64,000 nucleotides of DNA from CAIVPM01 sp964477265 (GCA_964477265.1 CAYZDJ010000007.1:1-64000), one strand, 5' to 3'. Counted from the first letter of the stretch, positions 18,114 to 26,933 are shown. Notes: a model not told the origin generated them from the letters alone. Made by a program: numbers and translations.

Positions 18114-21100
18114 TTATTTTGCTTTTACTAAATATCCATAGTAATATAACAAAGTTTCTTTCAGTTTTCCTGTTTCATCATAGTACTTGCAATCACCATT
18201 TTTATCACCCAAATAAAAATTTTCTTCACTTTTTAATTTGCCATTATTATAAAATATTTTACGAACTCCATTAAGCCTGTTGTTCAAATAAACACTTTCT
18301 TCTGCAAGATTACCATTAGTAAAAAATTCTTTTCTAACGCCATTGTCCATTCCATAATTACGAGTTGTAGAAACATATACAGTACCATTTGTAAAGTAAT
18401 AAGTGCGTTTGCCATTGGCATAGCTTAACTCAAATTCAACCTCAATAGATGGCTTGCCATTTTTAAAGAAAGCTGCTACTTTACCACTACCATTTTTTAG
18501 TGGAATTTGTGGAACCAACTTGCCATCTGCACCTTCATAACTGTAGCCCATTAAATTACCTTTTTTGTAGTAGTACACGCAAGCTAAATTATTATTATCT
18601 GCATACACCCTATACTCACCATCGTATTCCCCATTTTTATAATTAGCTTCAACATCTTTTGTTCCATCCTCATTCCAATAAGGTTCCAAACCTTCTTCTT
18701 CACCATTAACATAGTTTACCTGATAATGAGGTTTACCATTATCAAAATAGCTTTTATACACACCGTTTAACTTTCCATTTTTATAAAAACCTTCTTCGCT
18801 AATTTTTCCATTTCTGTAAAACTCTTTATATACACTATCAGGATTGTCGTTTTTATAAAACTCCTGAATGCTGGTTTCGCCTGTGCCATAATAGGCATTG
18901 TAAGGGCCGTTTTTGAAAAAGTTTTTATAGTTTATTTTTACAGTAGGGTTGCCATTAAAGTGCTTCCAGGTGCTGCTACCATTGCCTTGTGGAATATTCA
19001 TATATGCAATTTCTTTGCCTGCAGTATCGTATTGAGTCATTTCCTTTAACCAATCATACTCCAAGTACTGGCTTGATTCTAATTTTCCATTTGGATGAAA
19101 ATATTCAGTAAAGCCATATTGTTTATCATTTAAATAATAAACCTTGGCAGTAACATTACCAAGCATGTTGTATTCAAAATGAGTGCCTTGCCTTTTACCT
19201 TCTTTGTACCAGCCTTCGCTTGATAAAGTTCCATTTATATACCATTCTTTATAATATCCATCTGCTTCATCATCTTTATAAATACACTCGTTTTTTTTGT
19301 TACCATTTAAAAAATAAGCAGTCCTTAATCCTTCAAGCAAGCCATTTTTATATACCATTTCTGTGCTCTTTTTTCCATTGGCATAATAGTAAATAAATGC
19401 ACCTTCCTTTAACCCTTCTTTGGTAAAATAACCTTCGCTGGTTTTATTGCCCAATGCATCGTAAAACGTAATGTTTGCAGCACCTCTGCGTGTAGTTGTG
19501 TTTGCAATTTCATTGCCCTTTTTATCTAAAAATTTAATCTCACGCAACCTGTCTTTTTCAAAAACAGTTTCGCAATACAGTATGCCATCGTCATCAAAAT
19601 CTTCTACCTTGCCATCTAATTTTCCTTTCTTAAAATTCTTTTTTGTAGAAACTTTACCATTGTCGTAGTAGTCTATAATTTCACCTTCAAGTTGTCCATC
19701 TACATAAATACTTGCTTGGTATAGTTTGCCATTTTTATGATATGATTTCCAGTTGCCATCTCTTTTATCTTTTACAAAATTTCCTTCTTCGTTTACCGAA
19801 CCATTATCAAAATAACTTTTATAAGCACCATTTAAAATACCAGCTTCGTATGTTGCAGAAGATTCAACTGCACCATTATCATGGTACTTCTTTAACACAC
19901 CATCAATTTTTTTATTAGTAATTCTGCCACTTGCAGTTGGCACAGCATATTTGTTATAGTAAGTAAAATTACCATCAGCTTCGCCATCAGCATAGTTAGA
20001 TTCTTCTCTAAGCAACCCATTATAAAACCAGCTTGTATATGCACCAGATTCTTTATCATCTTTATAAAAAGATTTGCTGCTTGGCGTTCCATTATCAAAC
20101 CAGCTTTCATAGCTGCCTTGTAATTTGCCATCAGTATAAGTTACTTTTTCCTTAAGCGTTCCATCATCATAATAAAATTCCCAAGGTCCTGTTTTATCAC
20201 CCTCATCATTAAATTTTCCTTTAGAACGCAAGGCACCATTATCATGATAGAACTCGCCTGCACCAACCAAATGAGCTTTGCCTTTTTTATCAGTTTCAAT
20301 AGTTCCTTTACCTATAACCTTGCCATCATCAACAATATATCTTTCTTTTACATCATCTCTTTTGGTAAAATTCAATGTTTCAGTTTCCCTTATATTATTT
20401 AAATATGTCACCACAACTTTCGACATTTTATCAATGTCTTTTGAATTGTGCTTGTTGTAGGATTGCACTTTTTCGATACTTAAATTACTGAACATATAAA
20501 ACACAAAAGGCTCAAATAAATCTTCCTTATAAAGTTTTTGATATAGTGGTGCATAAAACTGATTGAAAAAGCCTGCATCGTTGGCAGTATATTCAACTTT
20601 TTCCATTAACACCTGTACTTGCCTTGTAATGGCATCTTCCAATTTTATTTTTAACTTATAACCTCTGTCCAATGCAATTTTACTTGTAATAATTTCTTGT
20701 ATAGCATCAAAATCGTTTAGCTTACCAGCTTTGTAGTTTTTAAGGTTTTCAATAATATCTTTATTTACTTCGCTTATTGAATTAAGGTTTTGAACAGAAC
20801 GCAATGAATTTGCATTGGCAGGATTTACCACTAAATTACCCATAAAAGCCATCATAGCATTTACAAGATTGCCTTGTGCCAGTTGCAATTTACCCAATTG
20901 ATAATGAGACGAAGCATGATAAGGATTTATAAGCAACGCTTTGGCGTAGCACTCTTCAGCTTCTTTATATTTTTTTTGACCTGCATATAAAAGACCTTTA
21001 TTGTGCCATGCAAAATAATTATAAGGTGCAGTTTTAATAAGTTTATCATACAATGCCAATGCTTCTTCTTTTTGCCCTAATTCGCTCAAGGCATTTGCCA

Positions 21101-21407
21101 GTAAATTATTCCAGCGATATGAACGGTTAGGAAAACGCTTTAATCCAATCTCTGCACAGTTTTTACTCATGATGTAGTTACTGTCTGCATAATAAGCTCT
21201 TGCTAATTCATTCAATGCATCGCTGTAGTTTGTATCGCTTGCAGGTATTGTATTAAATATTTCAATAGCTTCTTTAAATTTAGATTCATTATATTTTTTA
21301 TAGCCATCTAAAATTGCTGTGCCACTATTAACCAAAGGATTTTTTTGCTGTGCAAATAATGCAGTTGATAACGTAATAAACGATAAAAGAAAAAGGTGTT
21401 TTTTCAT
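18114..21407 (-). CDS. Large exported TPR + MORN-variant (YwqK-like) repeat protein
   Basis: The start at 21407 gives MKKHLFLLSFITLSTALFAQQ, a Sec signal. The longer frame begins 27 codons upstream and has no signal. The protein is about 1097 residues. Residues 20-220 hold five or so TPR units (e.g. YFAWHNKGLLYAGQKKYKEA, AEECYAKALLINPYHASSHY). From about residue 370 to the end come some 25-30 copies of a 22-24-residue MORN-variant unit of the type Y-x-D/N-NG-x-(5-8)-Y-x-x-G-x-x-x-G, as in the YwqK family. These beta-hairpin repeats form long solenoids. The function is unknown, and an envelope scaffold or binding surface is plausible. The gene is monocistronic with its own terminator. The label 'YwqK antitoxin' often attached to such repeats is not supported here because no toxin partner is adjacent. 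Confidence 0.85.
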   Translation of the reverse strand: MKKHLFLLSFITLSTALFAQQKNPLVNSGTAILDGYKKYNESKFKEAIEIFNTIPASDTNYSDALNELARAYYADSNYIMSKNCAEIGLKRFPNRSYRWNNLLANALSELGQKEEALALYDKLIKTAPYNYFAWHNKGLLYAGQKKYKEAEECYAKALLINPYHASSHYQLGKLQLAQGNLVNAMMAFMGNLVVNPANANSLRSVQNLNSISEVNKDIIENLKNYKAGKLNDFDAIQEIITSKIALDRGYKLKIKLEDAITRQVQVLMEKVEYTANDAGFFNQFYAPLYQKLYKEDLFEPFVFYMFSNLSIEKVQSYNKHNSKDIDKMSKVVVTYLNNIRETETLNFTKRDDVKERYIVDDGKVIGKGTIETDKKGKAHLVGAGEFYHDNGALRSKGKFNDEGDKTGPWEFYYDDGTLKEKVTYTDGKLQGSYESWFDNGTPSSKSFYKDDKESGAYTSWFYNGLLREESNYADGEADGNFTYYNKYAVPTASGRITNKKIDGVLKKYHDNGAVESSATYEAGILNGAYKSYFDNGSVNEEGNFVKDKRDGNWKSYHKNGKLYQASIYVDGQLEGEIIDYYDNGKVSTKKNFKKGKLDGKVEDFDDDGILYCETVFEKDRLREIKFLDKKGNEIANTTTRRGAANITFYDALGNKTSEGYFTKEGLKEGAFIYYYANGKKSTEMVYKNGLLEGLRTAYFLNGNKKNECIYKDDEADGYYKEWYINGTLSSEGWYKEGKRQGTHFEYNMLGNVTAKVYYLNDKQYGFTEYFHPNGKLESSQYLEYDWLKEMTQYDTAGKEIAYMNIPQGNGSSTWKHFNGNPTVKINYKNFFKNGPYNAYYGTGETSIQEFYKNDNPDSVYKEFYRNGKISEEGFYKNGKLNGVYKSYFDNGKPHYQVNYVNGEEEGLEPYWNEDGTKDVEANYKNGEYDGEYRVYADNNNLACVYYYKKGNLMGYSYEGADGKLVPQIPLKNGSGKVAAFFKNGKPSIEVEFELSYANGKRTYYFTNGTVYVSTTRNYGMDNGVRKEFFTNGNLAEESVYLNNRLNGVRKIFYNNGKLKSEENFYLGDKNGDCKYYDETGKLKETLLYYYGYLVKAK

Positions 21408-21980
21408 GTTAAAATTATTTTTGTGAAAATATGAGTTGAAATGAAATAACAAAATAAAATTGTTGTTAAATGTTGATAAATAGCCCATTAAAATTAAATG
21501 GATGAAATATTTTTTTAACTGGTAAAATAATTACATAAAAAATATTGATATTTATGCACATTGTTTATTACAACTTAAAAAACTGACAATCATAGCTCTA
21601 GCCTTTAATGTTAAAATAGTGTGCATATACACAAAATTCCTTGCTTAAAATTCAGGGGTTTTGGCCAAAAAAATTAGGGGTTTTGGCTAGGGGTTTTTGC
21701 AGGATATTAACACAAAACCCCTTAATTACAACTGTGCCTATTTTTGAATAACAAAACCACCATAGGTTAGCAGTAGCAAATCCTTAAAACTAAGTTTAAT
21801 TCTACACCCTATAAAACAACCTGCACAATTGCAGCTACTTATACTTATAAGCCTTGTGGTTATAAGCATTAAATTACATTATTGCTTTGCTACATTTTCG
21901 CCGCACAATACTTTAAAACAATTACTTTTAAAAAGTGAACATCCACCCTCGTGATGCTTTAAAATAATTATTATAAAAAC
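21408..21980. other. Long AT-rich gap with G-run repeats
   Basis: This gap is 573 bases with no credible ORF on either strand. It holds the promoter region of the MORN-variant gene, the G-run repeat at 21654-21722 and, at about 21890-21905 on the plus strand, a promoter-like TACATTTTCGCC with no gene downstream. Together with the broken NHL-repeat gene at its edge, this looks like a decayed locus. Confidence 0.55.
21654..21722 (+). repeat. Three near-identical AGGGGTTTTGGC units plus inverted copy
   Basis: AGGGGTTTTGGC occurs at 21654-21665 and 21676-21687, with a variant AGGGGTTTTTGC at 21689-21700. An inverted AAAACCCCT at 21714-21722 can pair with the third copy. The units are G4 runs in an otherwise G-poor gap. 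Confidence 0.8.
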
Positions 21981-22274
21981 TTAAATAAGTTTAGAATGAA
22001 AAAAATATTTATTTCTATTGTTTTCTGCATCTACAAAATATTTGTTGCCCTTACTATCGATAGCAATATCAGTAGGCATACTTACTTTTGCATCGTAAGC
22101 GGGTCCATTATTCCCCGAATAACCGCTAACACCTGTACCTGCTATGGTGTTAATGATACCTGTTTGATAAAATGAGCCGATTTTTAACGCTTGCGTGTAG
22201 GCAAAAAATACTAAGTGCAACAACAATAGTGTTACAATTATTGTTGGTTTATTTACTTTAAAATTTGTTTGCAT
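21981..22274 (-). pseudogene. Truncated NHL-repeat protein gene
   Basis: The frame encodes 97 residues: a hydrophobic signal (VTLLLLHLVFFAYTQA), then IINTIAGTGVSGYSGNNGP and MPTDIAIDSKGNKYFVDAENN. That is the start of the NHL beta-propeller repeat seen in long secreted Bacteroidota proteins. The match stops at DAENN, where a full repeat would continue (N-R-I-R-x), and the last residues (RNKYFFHSKLI) are unrelated. Full-length relatives have many repeats and usually a sorting domain, so this is a 5' remnant. Its start is 10 bases after the stop of the upstream gene on the same strand, so it may still be transcribed. Confidence 0.7.
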
Positions 22275-22284
22275 ATTTCTTGAT

Positions 22285-24162
22285 TTAATTAATAATAATT
22301 TTTTTGGTTGTGATTGAGCCTTTTGAATGTATTACTACATAATAAGTTCCTTTGGGATAATTTGCCACATTTATTATAGTAAACTGGTTTTGTGGTTTAA
22401 GCCTTGTTAGTAATATACCACTATTGTTTACAATTTCTATTGCATCAACATTGTTGCAAGTTACTTTTATGTAGCTTGTAGCTGGGTTTGGATAAACTGA
22501 AATCGCGTTGATTGTTGACTGATGATTGCTGATGACTACCCTTACCTCACTATATGTTTTTTTACCATCGTTATCAATTGCAACAATTCGGTAGTAAAGG
22601 GTTAGTGGTAAATGGCTAGTGGCTAATGGGTCTGTAAAACTGTATTGGTTACTGCTTTTATTCTTGGCTTTTACTTTGCCTATAAATACAAAATCTTTTG
22701 CATTTGTACTCCTTTCAACATTATAGTGGCTAACGTTTATTTCATTGGTGGTTGTCCAGCTATTTTCGACAGATTTATCGTTCCTTGAAATGACTGAATA
22801 AGATGTAAATTTTAGTGGCAATGGGTCGGGTGCAAGTTTTACCACCCACCAGTCGGTATCTCCATAGTTAGCTGTTAAGTCAATATCAGATGAGAGTGAT
22901 TTTCCAATAAAACAATATCCATCATCATTTGTTGTAGTTATAGCCGTACCGTTATCAAAACTTGACCCTCCATAACAATTTTTCCATAAAATATTACCAA
23001 CGGTATCAAAAGAAACTATCCAAACATCGGCTAAACCATTGAGGCCATTTACATCGCCATCCGATGAAGTTGTAGAACCAATAATTATATAACCAGACTT
23101 ATTAAAATTGTATTGAATAGACATTCCTTCCTCGCCACCACTGCCACCATAGCATTTTTTCCAAATTACATTACCACTACTATCTAATTTAAGTACCCAA
23201 ATATCTGTACTGCCATGGTTGCCTGTAACATCGCCATTGGTTGACCAAGTTGTTCCTGATACTACACAGCCACCGTCGGTAGTTGCTAAAACACAAGTTA
23301 AATCATCGGAATTAGTACCTCCAAAATTTTTTTGCCAAATAATGTTTCCACTTGCGTTAATTTTCACTAACCAGTAATCGCCTTTGCCATTATTATTGGT
23401 AACATCAACAGATGCAGAATTTGATGTACCAGCAATGTATATGTCACCATTTGCTGTTTCTGCTAATGCTTTAGCAGCATCAGCAGCATAGCCCCCATAA
23501 CTTTTAGCCCACATTTTATTACCTAAGCTATCGAGTTTAACTACCCAGTAATCTGCTTCCAAATAAGGAAACATAAACCTGTGGTCGGTGACATCTCCAT
23601 CCATGGAAAGTGAAAAACCTGCTATTAAAAAACCTTTATCCTTTGTTTGAATAATTGATGATGCCAACTCATCGTCAGTACCCCCAAAACATTTTTTCCA
23701 AACTATATTACCTACGCTATCTATTTTAAATACAAAGTAATCAACAGTTGCCGATGTTGTGCCAGAAGGATGGTAACCAGTACCCACAATATCTCCATCG
23801 CTGCTATTGGTGTAGCCAGCTACAACATAACCACCATCTTGTGTTGCCACAATACTTGTTGCATCTTCATTGTAAGTTCCTCCATAAGTCTTTTTCCACT
23901 GTACATTATTAGCAGCATCAAACTTTATAATCCAGCAGTCTCCTAATCCATGATAGCCAACTACATCACTATCACCAGAAAAAGTATATCCTGCCACAAT
24001 ATAACCTCCATCTTTAGTAGATTTTATATCGTGTGTAAAGTCGGTAGTACTACCCCCATAATTCTTCTGCCATTGAATGGCTGGTGTCTGGCTTTGTGCC
24101 TTTATTGCAGTTATTATTAATAATATTATGAGTAGTAAAAGATATTGCAGATTGCGTTGCAT
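22285..24162 (-). CDS. Secreted seven-repeat protein with type IX sorting domain
   Basis: The protein has 625 residues. The Sec signal MQRNLQYLLLLIILLIITAIKAQSQ is followed from about residue 30 by seven tandem units of about 60 residues, each of the form W-x-K-x-(Y/F)GG ... DGG-x-x-x-(A/S)G-x-(T/S) ... G-D-V ... D-x-W-(V/I)-x-K-(L/I/F)-D-x-x-GN. Such units are expected to form a closed beta-propeller. A fibronectin-like segment follows (NVSHYNVERSTNAKDFVFIGKV, about 475-545), then a type A sorting domain from about 545 (ISVYPNPATSYIKV ... PKGTYYVVIHSKG). The ligand is unknown. Two short repeat-derived peptides interrupt the fibronectin-like part and the linker before the sorting domain (LATSHLPLT and SNHQSTIN). 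Confidence 0.88.
   Translation of the reverse strand: MQRNLQYLLLLIILLIITAIKAQSQTPAIQWQKNYGGSTTDFTHDIKSTKDGGYIVAGYTFSGDSDVVGYHGLGDCWIIKFDAANNVQWKKTYGGTYNEDATSIVATQDGGYVVAGYTNSSDGDIVGTGYHPSGTTSATVDYFVFKIDSVGNIVWKKCFGGTDDELASSIIQTKDKGFLIAGFSLSMDGDVTDHRFMFPYLEADYWVVKLDSLGNKMWAKSYGGYAADAAKALAETANGDIYIAGTSNSASVDVTNNNGKGDYWLVKINASGNIIWQKNFGGTNSDDLTCVLATTDGGCVVSGTTWSTNGDVTGNHGSTDIWVLKLDSSGNVIWKKCYGGSGGEEGMSIQYNFNKSGYIIIGSTTSSDGDVNGLNGLADVWIVSFDTVGNILWKNCYGGSSFDNGTAITTTNDDGYCFIGKSLSSDIDLTANYGDTDWWVVKLAPDPLPLKFTSYSVISRNDKSVENSWTTTNEINVSHYNVERSTNAKDFVFIGKVKAKNKSSNQYSFTDPLATSHLPLTLYYRIVAIDNDGKKTYSEVRVVISNHQSTINAISVYPNPATSYIKVTCNNVDAIEIVNNSGILLTRLKPQNQFTIINVANYPKGTYYVVIHSKGSITTKKIIIN
22510..22536 (-). repeat. 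Degenerate tandem word inside the seven-repeat cargo gene
   Basis: Plus-strand words GATTGTTGACT, GATGATTGCT and GATGAC follow each other. They encode the linker peptide SNHQSTIN just before the sorting domain, so the repeat is translated in frame. Confidence 0.55.
22601..22629 (-). repeat. Degenerate tandem word inside the seven-repeat cargo gene
   Basis: The plus strand reads GTTAGTGGTAA, ATGGCTAGTGG, CTAATGG. This encodes PLATSHLPLTL within the fibronectin-like domain, where related proteins have a short turn. The insertion keeps frame. Confidence 0.55.
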
Positions 24163-24511
24163 AAAACAAACTTTAAGTAATGGTTTAAAAATAGTAATAC
24201 ATCAAAAATAAGTATTTTACTAGCTAAGGTGGGTGGTTGCTTTTGTAATAATTACCCCTAACCCCTAAAGTAGGATTTTACAACAGGAAGAATGATTTTG
24301 GCAACTGTAAAAAATGGTGGTTGAAACTGTTTTAAGCTATGTGGTTTTCATTATATAGCTTATGGTGTTTGTTTTTTTGGTGTTAAAAATGGTTATAAGG
24401 CTATTGATTATTGTTTTTTGTCTGTCAGTATTTGGTTTTCATTATGTTGGTTTAAATATAAAAGTTAAGTTTTTATATTACCAAATTTATTTTTAAGAAG
24501 TCTGCAATTAT
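24163..24511. other. Gap upstream of the seven-repeat cargo gene
   Basis: This 349-base AT- and T-rich stretch has no convincing ORF. It contains TTACCCCTAACCCCT at 24252-24266, an exact 15-base match (inverted) to 53003-53017 in the transhydrogenase operon. No clear promoter box or terminator was recognised for the LuxE-like gene that ends at 24512. Confidence 0.6.
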
Positions 24512-25531
24512 TTAAACCCATAATAAACTACATCCTCTTAAATCGCTATTGTCAAGCCTGCCATAAATTTTAAAGCTGCCATCTTCAAAAACCTCACCTA
24601 CATCGTCAGTAGCAATAAAGCTGCAACTATATATATTGGCAAGGTCAATAACATTTATCACCCCTCTCCCATTTTGTTTAATGTTCAATGGGTCTTCTTC
24701 ATCTCGCACAACAACTTTCATCCATGGTGGGCAGGTGTGTATTTGGTTATTAGAGCAATATGCCTGAGACAATAGTTCTGTCATACCATACTCACTATGA
24801 ATTTCATTCACTCCCAAACGTTGCTTCAATATTGTATGTATTTCGTCTTTGGTCATTTCCTTTTTCCTGCCTTTCATACCACCAGTTTCCATAATGATTA
24901 TGTGCTGCAAATCCATTTTATATGTTTCTGCAAAGTCAAGCAGGGCAAAGGTTACACCTATTACAATTGTTTTTTGTTTACGTTGTTCAAGTGTAAGTAA
25001 AGTGTCGTGCAGTTTATCAAACTCGTTCAGGTAAAAACCACTTTCGGCACAGGCAGATTGCTTTATCAACTCATCTGCCATAAATACTAAAGATGAATTG
25101 TTACGTTCTAGGTAAGATGGGAGCAAGCCAATAATGCACCAATCTTTTATGTTGCCATAAGCCAATTCAAAAGCCTTTATAAAACTGGTTTTATATATTT
25201 CTACGTCTTTAATAAAATGTTTGCTATTGATGGTTTGTGTGGTGCCACTGCTTTCAAATACTTGCTGTGGCTGAAATACAGTTGAAACAACTTTGTGTGT
25301 TTTAAAAAAAGAAATAGGAAGGAAAGGAATTACTGTTTCTGATTTCTGATTTCTGATTTCTAATCCCTCATTCCCAATACCTAATTCCCAATTCCCAATT
25401 CCCAAATACTCAACCCACTGCCGGTAAACCAAATTATGCTTATATTGAAATGCAAACACTTCATTAGCCACATCATTAAAATTTGATGCTGTAACGTTAA
25501 AAATTTTATCAATTAAACTGTGTGTTTGCAA
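24512..25531 (-). CDS. LuxE/PaaK-like acyl-protein synthetase family protein
   Basis: The protein has 339 residues and is an adenylate-forming enzyme related to LuxE acyl-protein synthetase. Such proteins activate a carboxylic acid with ATP and pass it to an acceptor. Family landmarks are IPFLPISFFKTHKV (about 68-81), the serine/glycine/threonine loop VFESSGTTQ (about 91), LLPSYLERNNSSLVFM, HSEYGMTELLSQAYC (adenylate-forming YGxTE) and the C-terminal GRLDNSDLRGCSLL. The only start after the in-frame stop is TTG at 25531. Residues about 44-66 (GIGNWELGIGN...NQKSE) are encoded by a tandem word repeat and have the look of an inserted linker. Chitinophagaceae place such genes near polysaccharide or lipid loci, but none is adjacent here, so the substrate is unknown. 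Confidence 0.8.
   Translation of the reverse strand: MQTHSLIDKIFNVTASNFNDVANEVFAFQYKHNLVYRQWVEYLGIGNWELGIGNEGLEIRNQKSETVIPFLPISFFKTHKVVSTVFQPQQVFESSGTTQTINSKHFIKDVEIYKTSFIKAFELAYGNIKDWCIIGLLPSYLERNNSSLVFMADELIKQSACAESGFYLNEFDKLHDTLLTLEQRKQKTIVIGVTFALLDFAETYKMDLQHIIIMETGGMKGRKKEMTKDEIHTILKQRLGVNEIHSEYGMTELLSQAYCSNNQIHTCPPWMKVVVRDEEDPLNIKQNGRGVINVIDLANIYSCSFIATDDVGEVFEDGSFKIYGRLDNSDLRGCSLLWV
25336..25410 (-). repeat. Tandem word repeats translated inside the LuxE-like gene
   Basis: The plus strand has three copies of TTTCTGA (about 25336-25361), then TAATCCC, TTCCCAATACC and three copies of AATTCCC (25370-25405). On the coding strand this gives GIGNWELGIGN and LEIRNQKSE. The unit resembles the AATTGGGAATT words in the gap at 49027-49080. 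Confidence 0.85.
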
Positions 25532-25539
25532 AACCTATT

Positions 25540-25547
25540 TATATTTG
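25540..25547 (+). promoter_or_regulatory. TAnnTTTG box 4 bases before a lipoprotein ATG
   Basis: TATATTTG ends at 25547 and the ATG is at 25552. Transcription would start at or within the start codon, giving a leaderless mRNA. Confidence 0.5.
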
Positions 25548-25551
25548 ACTA

Positions 25552-26013
25552 ATGAAAAGTAATGCTGCAAAAATATTGGGTGCAATTGCAATTATGGTAT
25601 TTGTTTTTGGATGTAAGAAGAATGATGGCAAAGGTAAATTTTACCTTAGCTTAAAAGATTTAAGCAACACAAAATATAAAACAAACGAGGTTATCCCTTT
25701 TGAGTTTGAGTTTTCGCATCCTGATAATGAAATTCAAAACGATACATTATTTTACTATCGTGTTTTTTATACTTGCCCATATGTAACTAAGGATGCAACA
25801 TATAAAAATCCATTACCAGAATTTACGGCTACCAAAGATTATATTGGCAATGTTACATTTAATTATGCAGTTACTGGTGCTACACAAGGTCCATGCAATA
25901 ATGGTACTAATTTCAGGACAGACTCTTGCCACTTTTACTTTTGGCTAAAAAATAAAAATGGTTTAACAACTGATACCATTAAATCTCAAAAAATTATTTT
26001 ATTGAAACCATAA
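25552..26013 (+). CDS. Hypothetical lipoprotein
   Basis: The protein has 153 residues and belongs to no family I recognise. MKSNAAKILGAIAIMVFVFGCKKNDGKG is a lipoprotein signal with the Cys at residue 21. The mature part looks beta-rich (YLSLKDLSNTKYKTNEVIPFEFEF) and contains three cysteines (YTCPY, GPCNN, DSCHF) that could form disulfides in the periplasm. The start is well placed behind a TATATTTG box. The gene lies 4 bases before the UbiA-like gene, so the two probably form an operon. A lipid-anchored envelope role is inferred from the signal only. Confidence 0.75.
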   Translation: MKSNAAKILGAIAIMVFVFGCKKNDGKGKFYLSLKDLSNTKYKTNEVIPFEFEFSHPDNEIQNDTLFYYRVFYTCPYVTKDATYKNPLPEFTATKDYIGNVTFNYAVTGATQGPCNNGTNFRTDSCHFYFWLKNKNGLTTDTIKSQKIILLKP

Positions 26014-26017
26014 ACTT

Positions 26018-26896
26018 TTGAAAAAGTTTTTCTTTTTTGGCAATTATTTTTATGGCTTATGTGTTGTGGCTTTAAGTATTGAGGCTGCTTTGCAACAACA
26101 AATTCCTGTTGCACCTATAATTTATTACCTGCTTGTTTTTTGTGCAACTGTTTTATTCTATACAAAAGCTTATATAAGCGAAACTATTGGTAGCACTGCA
26201 AATGAACGCAGCTTGTGGTATATACACAACAGGAAAACCATCTTTACCACACAAGTGTTTTTTACAGTCTTTGTTGCAGTATTTGGTTTGCTTTTATTGC
26301 CAAATATTTTTACCGGAATAAAAAATTTAACTGCATTAAATATTGTATCACTTGCTGCATTTCCTGTTGCAGGTTTGTTATATTATGGCTTTAGTAAAAA
26401 GCTTAGCTTAAGAAACACGCATTGGCTAAAACCTTTTATTATTGGTTTTGTGTGGAGTGGCATTGTTACTGCATTCCCATTATTCTATCACCAGTTGCAA
26501 CTTAACGAAGCATTGCATATAAACGCAGTGAATGTTTTTTTATTTATAAAGAATTTAATGTTTATAGCAGTGCTGTGCATTATGTTCGATTTTAAAGATT
26601 ATGCAACCGATTATAACCAGCAGCTTAAAACATTTGTAGTAAGCTTTGGGCTAAGGAAAACCATTTTCTATATCCTTATCCCACTTATTATCCTTGGCTT
26701 TGCAAGTTTTATAGTAGTTACAAATTACCGTCATTTCTCGTTGCTTAAAATAGTCATCAATGCTATTCCATTTATACTATTAACTATAGTAACTTTTAGC
26801 TTAACCAAAAGAAAATCTATTTTTTACTACCTTATTGTCATTGATGGATTAATGCTTGTAAAAGCCTTGTGTGGCATTATTGCAAATAAGTTCTAA
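26018..26896 (+). CDS. UbiA-like polytopic membrane protein (degenerate first Asp motif)
   Basis: The protein has 292 residues with about eight or nine membrane spans and starts at TTG, since no ATG lies in frame near the preceding stop. UbiA prenyltransferases carry two Asp-rich motifs. The second is recognisable at about residue 190 (FDFKDYATD, the D-x-x-D-x-x-x-D pattern, followed by QQLKTF...GLRKT). The region where the first motif (NDxxDxxxD) should be reads NERSLWYIHNRKT instead. It may therefore be a catalytically altered UbiA relative or only a distant homologue. It lies 4 bases after the lipoprotein gene and is closed by a bidirectional terminator. Confidence 0.5.
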   Translation: MKKFFFFGNYFYGLCVVALSIEAALQQQIPVAPIIYYLLVFCATVLFYTKAYISETIGSTANERSLWYIHNRKTIFTTQVFFTVFVAVFGLLLLPNIFTGIKNLTALNIVSLAAFPVAGLLYYGFSKKLSLRNTHWLKPFIIGFVWSGIVTAFPLFYHQLQLNEALHINAVNVFLFIKNLMFIAVLCIMFDFKDYATDYNQQLKTFVVSFGLRKTIFYILIPLIILGFASFIVVTNYRHFSLLKIVINAIPFILLTIVTFSLTKRKSIFYYLIVIDGLMLVKALCGIIANKF

Positions 26897-26899
26897 AAC

Positions 26900-26930
26900 A
26901 AAAAACGCTTCACAAAATGAAGCGTTTTTT
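26900..26930 (+). terminator. Bidirectional intrinsic terminator
   Basis: AAAAAACGCTTCA (26900-26912) and TGAAGCGTTTTTT (26918-26930) form a perfect 13-bp stem around CAAAA. It serves the UbiA-like gene on the plus strand and tRNA-Cys on the minus strand. Confidence 0.93.
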
Positions 26931-26933
26931 TCG

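Noticed and set aside
18114..21407. Toxin-antitoxin system suggested by YwqK resemblance
   Set aside because: MORN-variant repeats alone are not evidence of an antitoxin, and no toxin gene is adjacent.
21654..21722. CRISPR-like array
   Set aside because: The units are only 12 bases, spaced irregularly and without unique spacers, and no cas genes are in the window.
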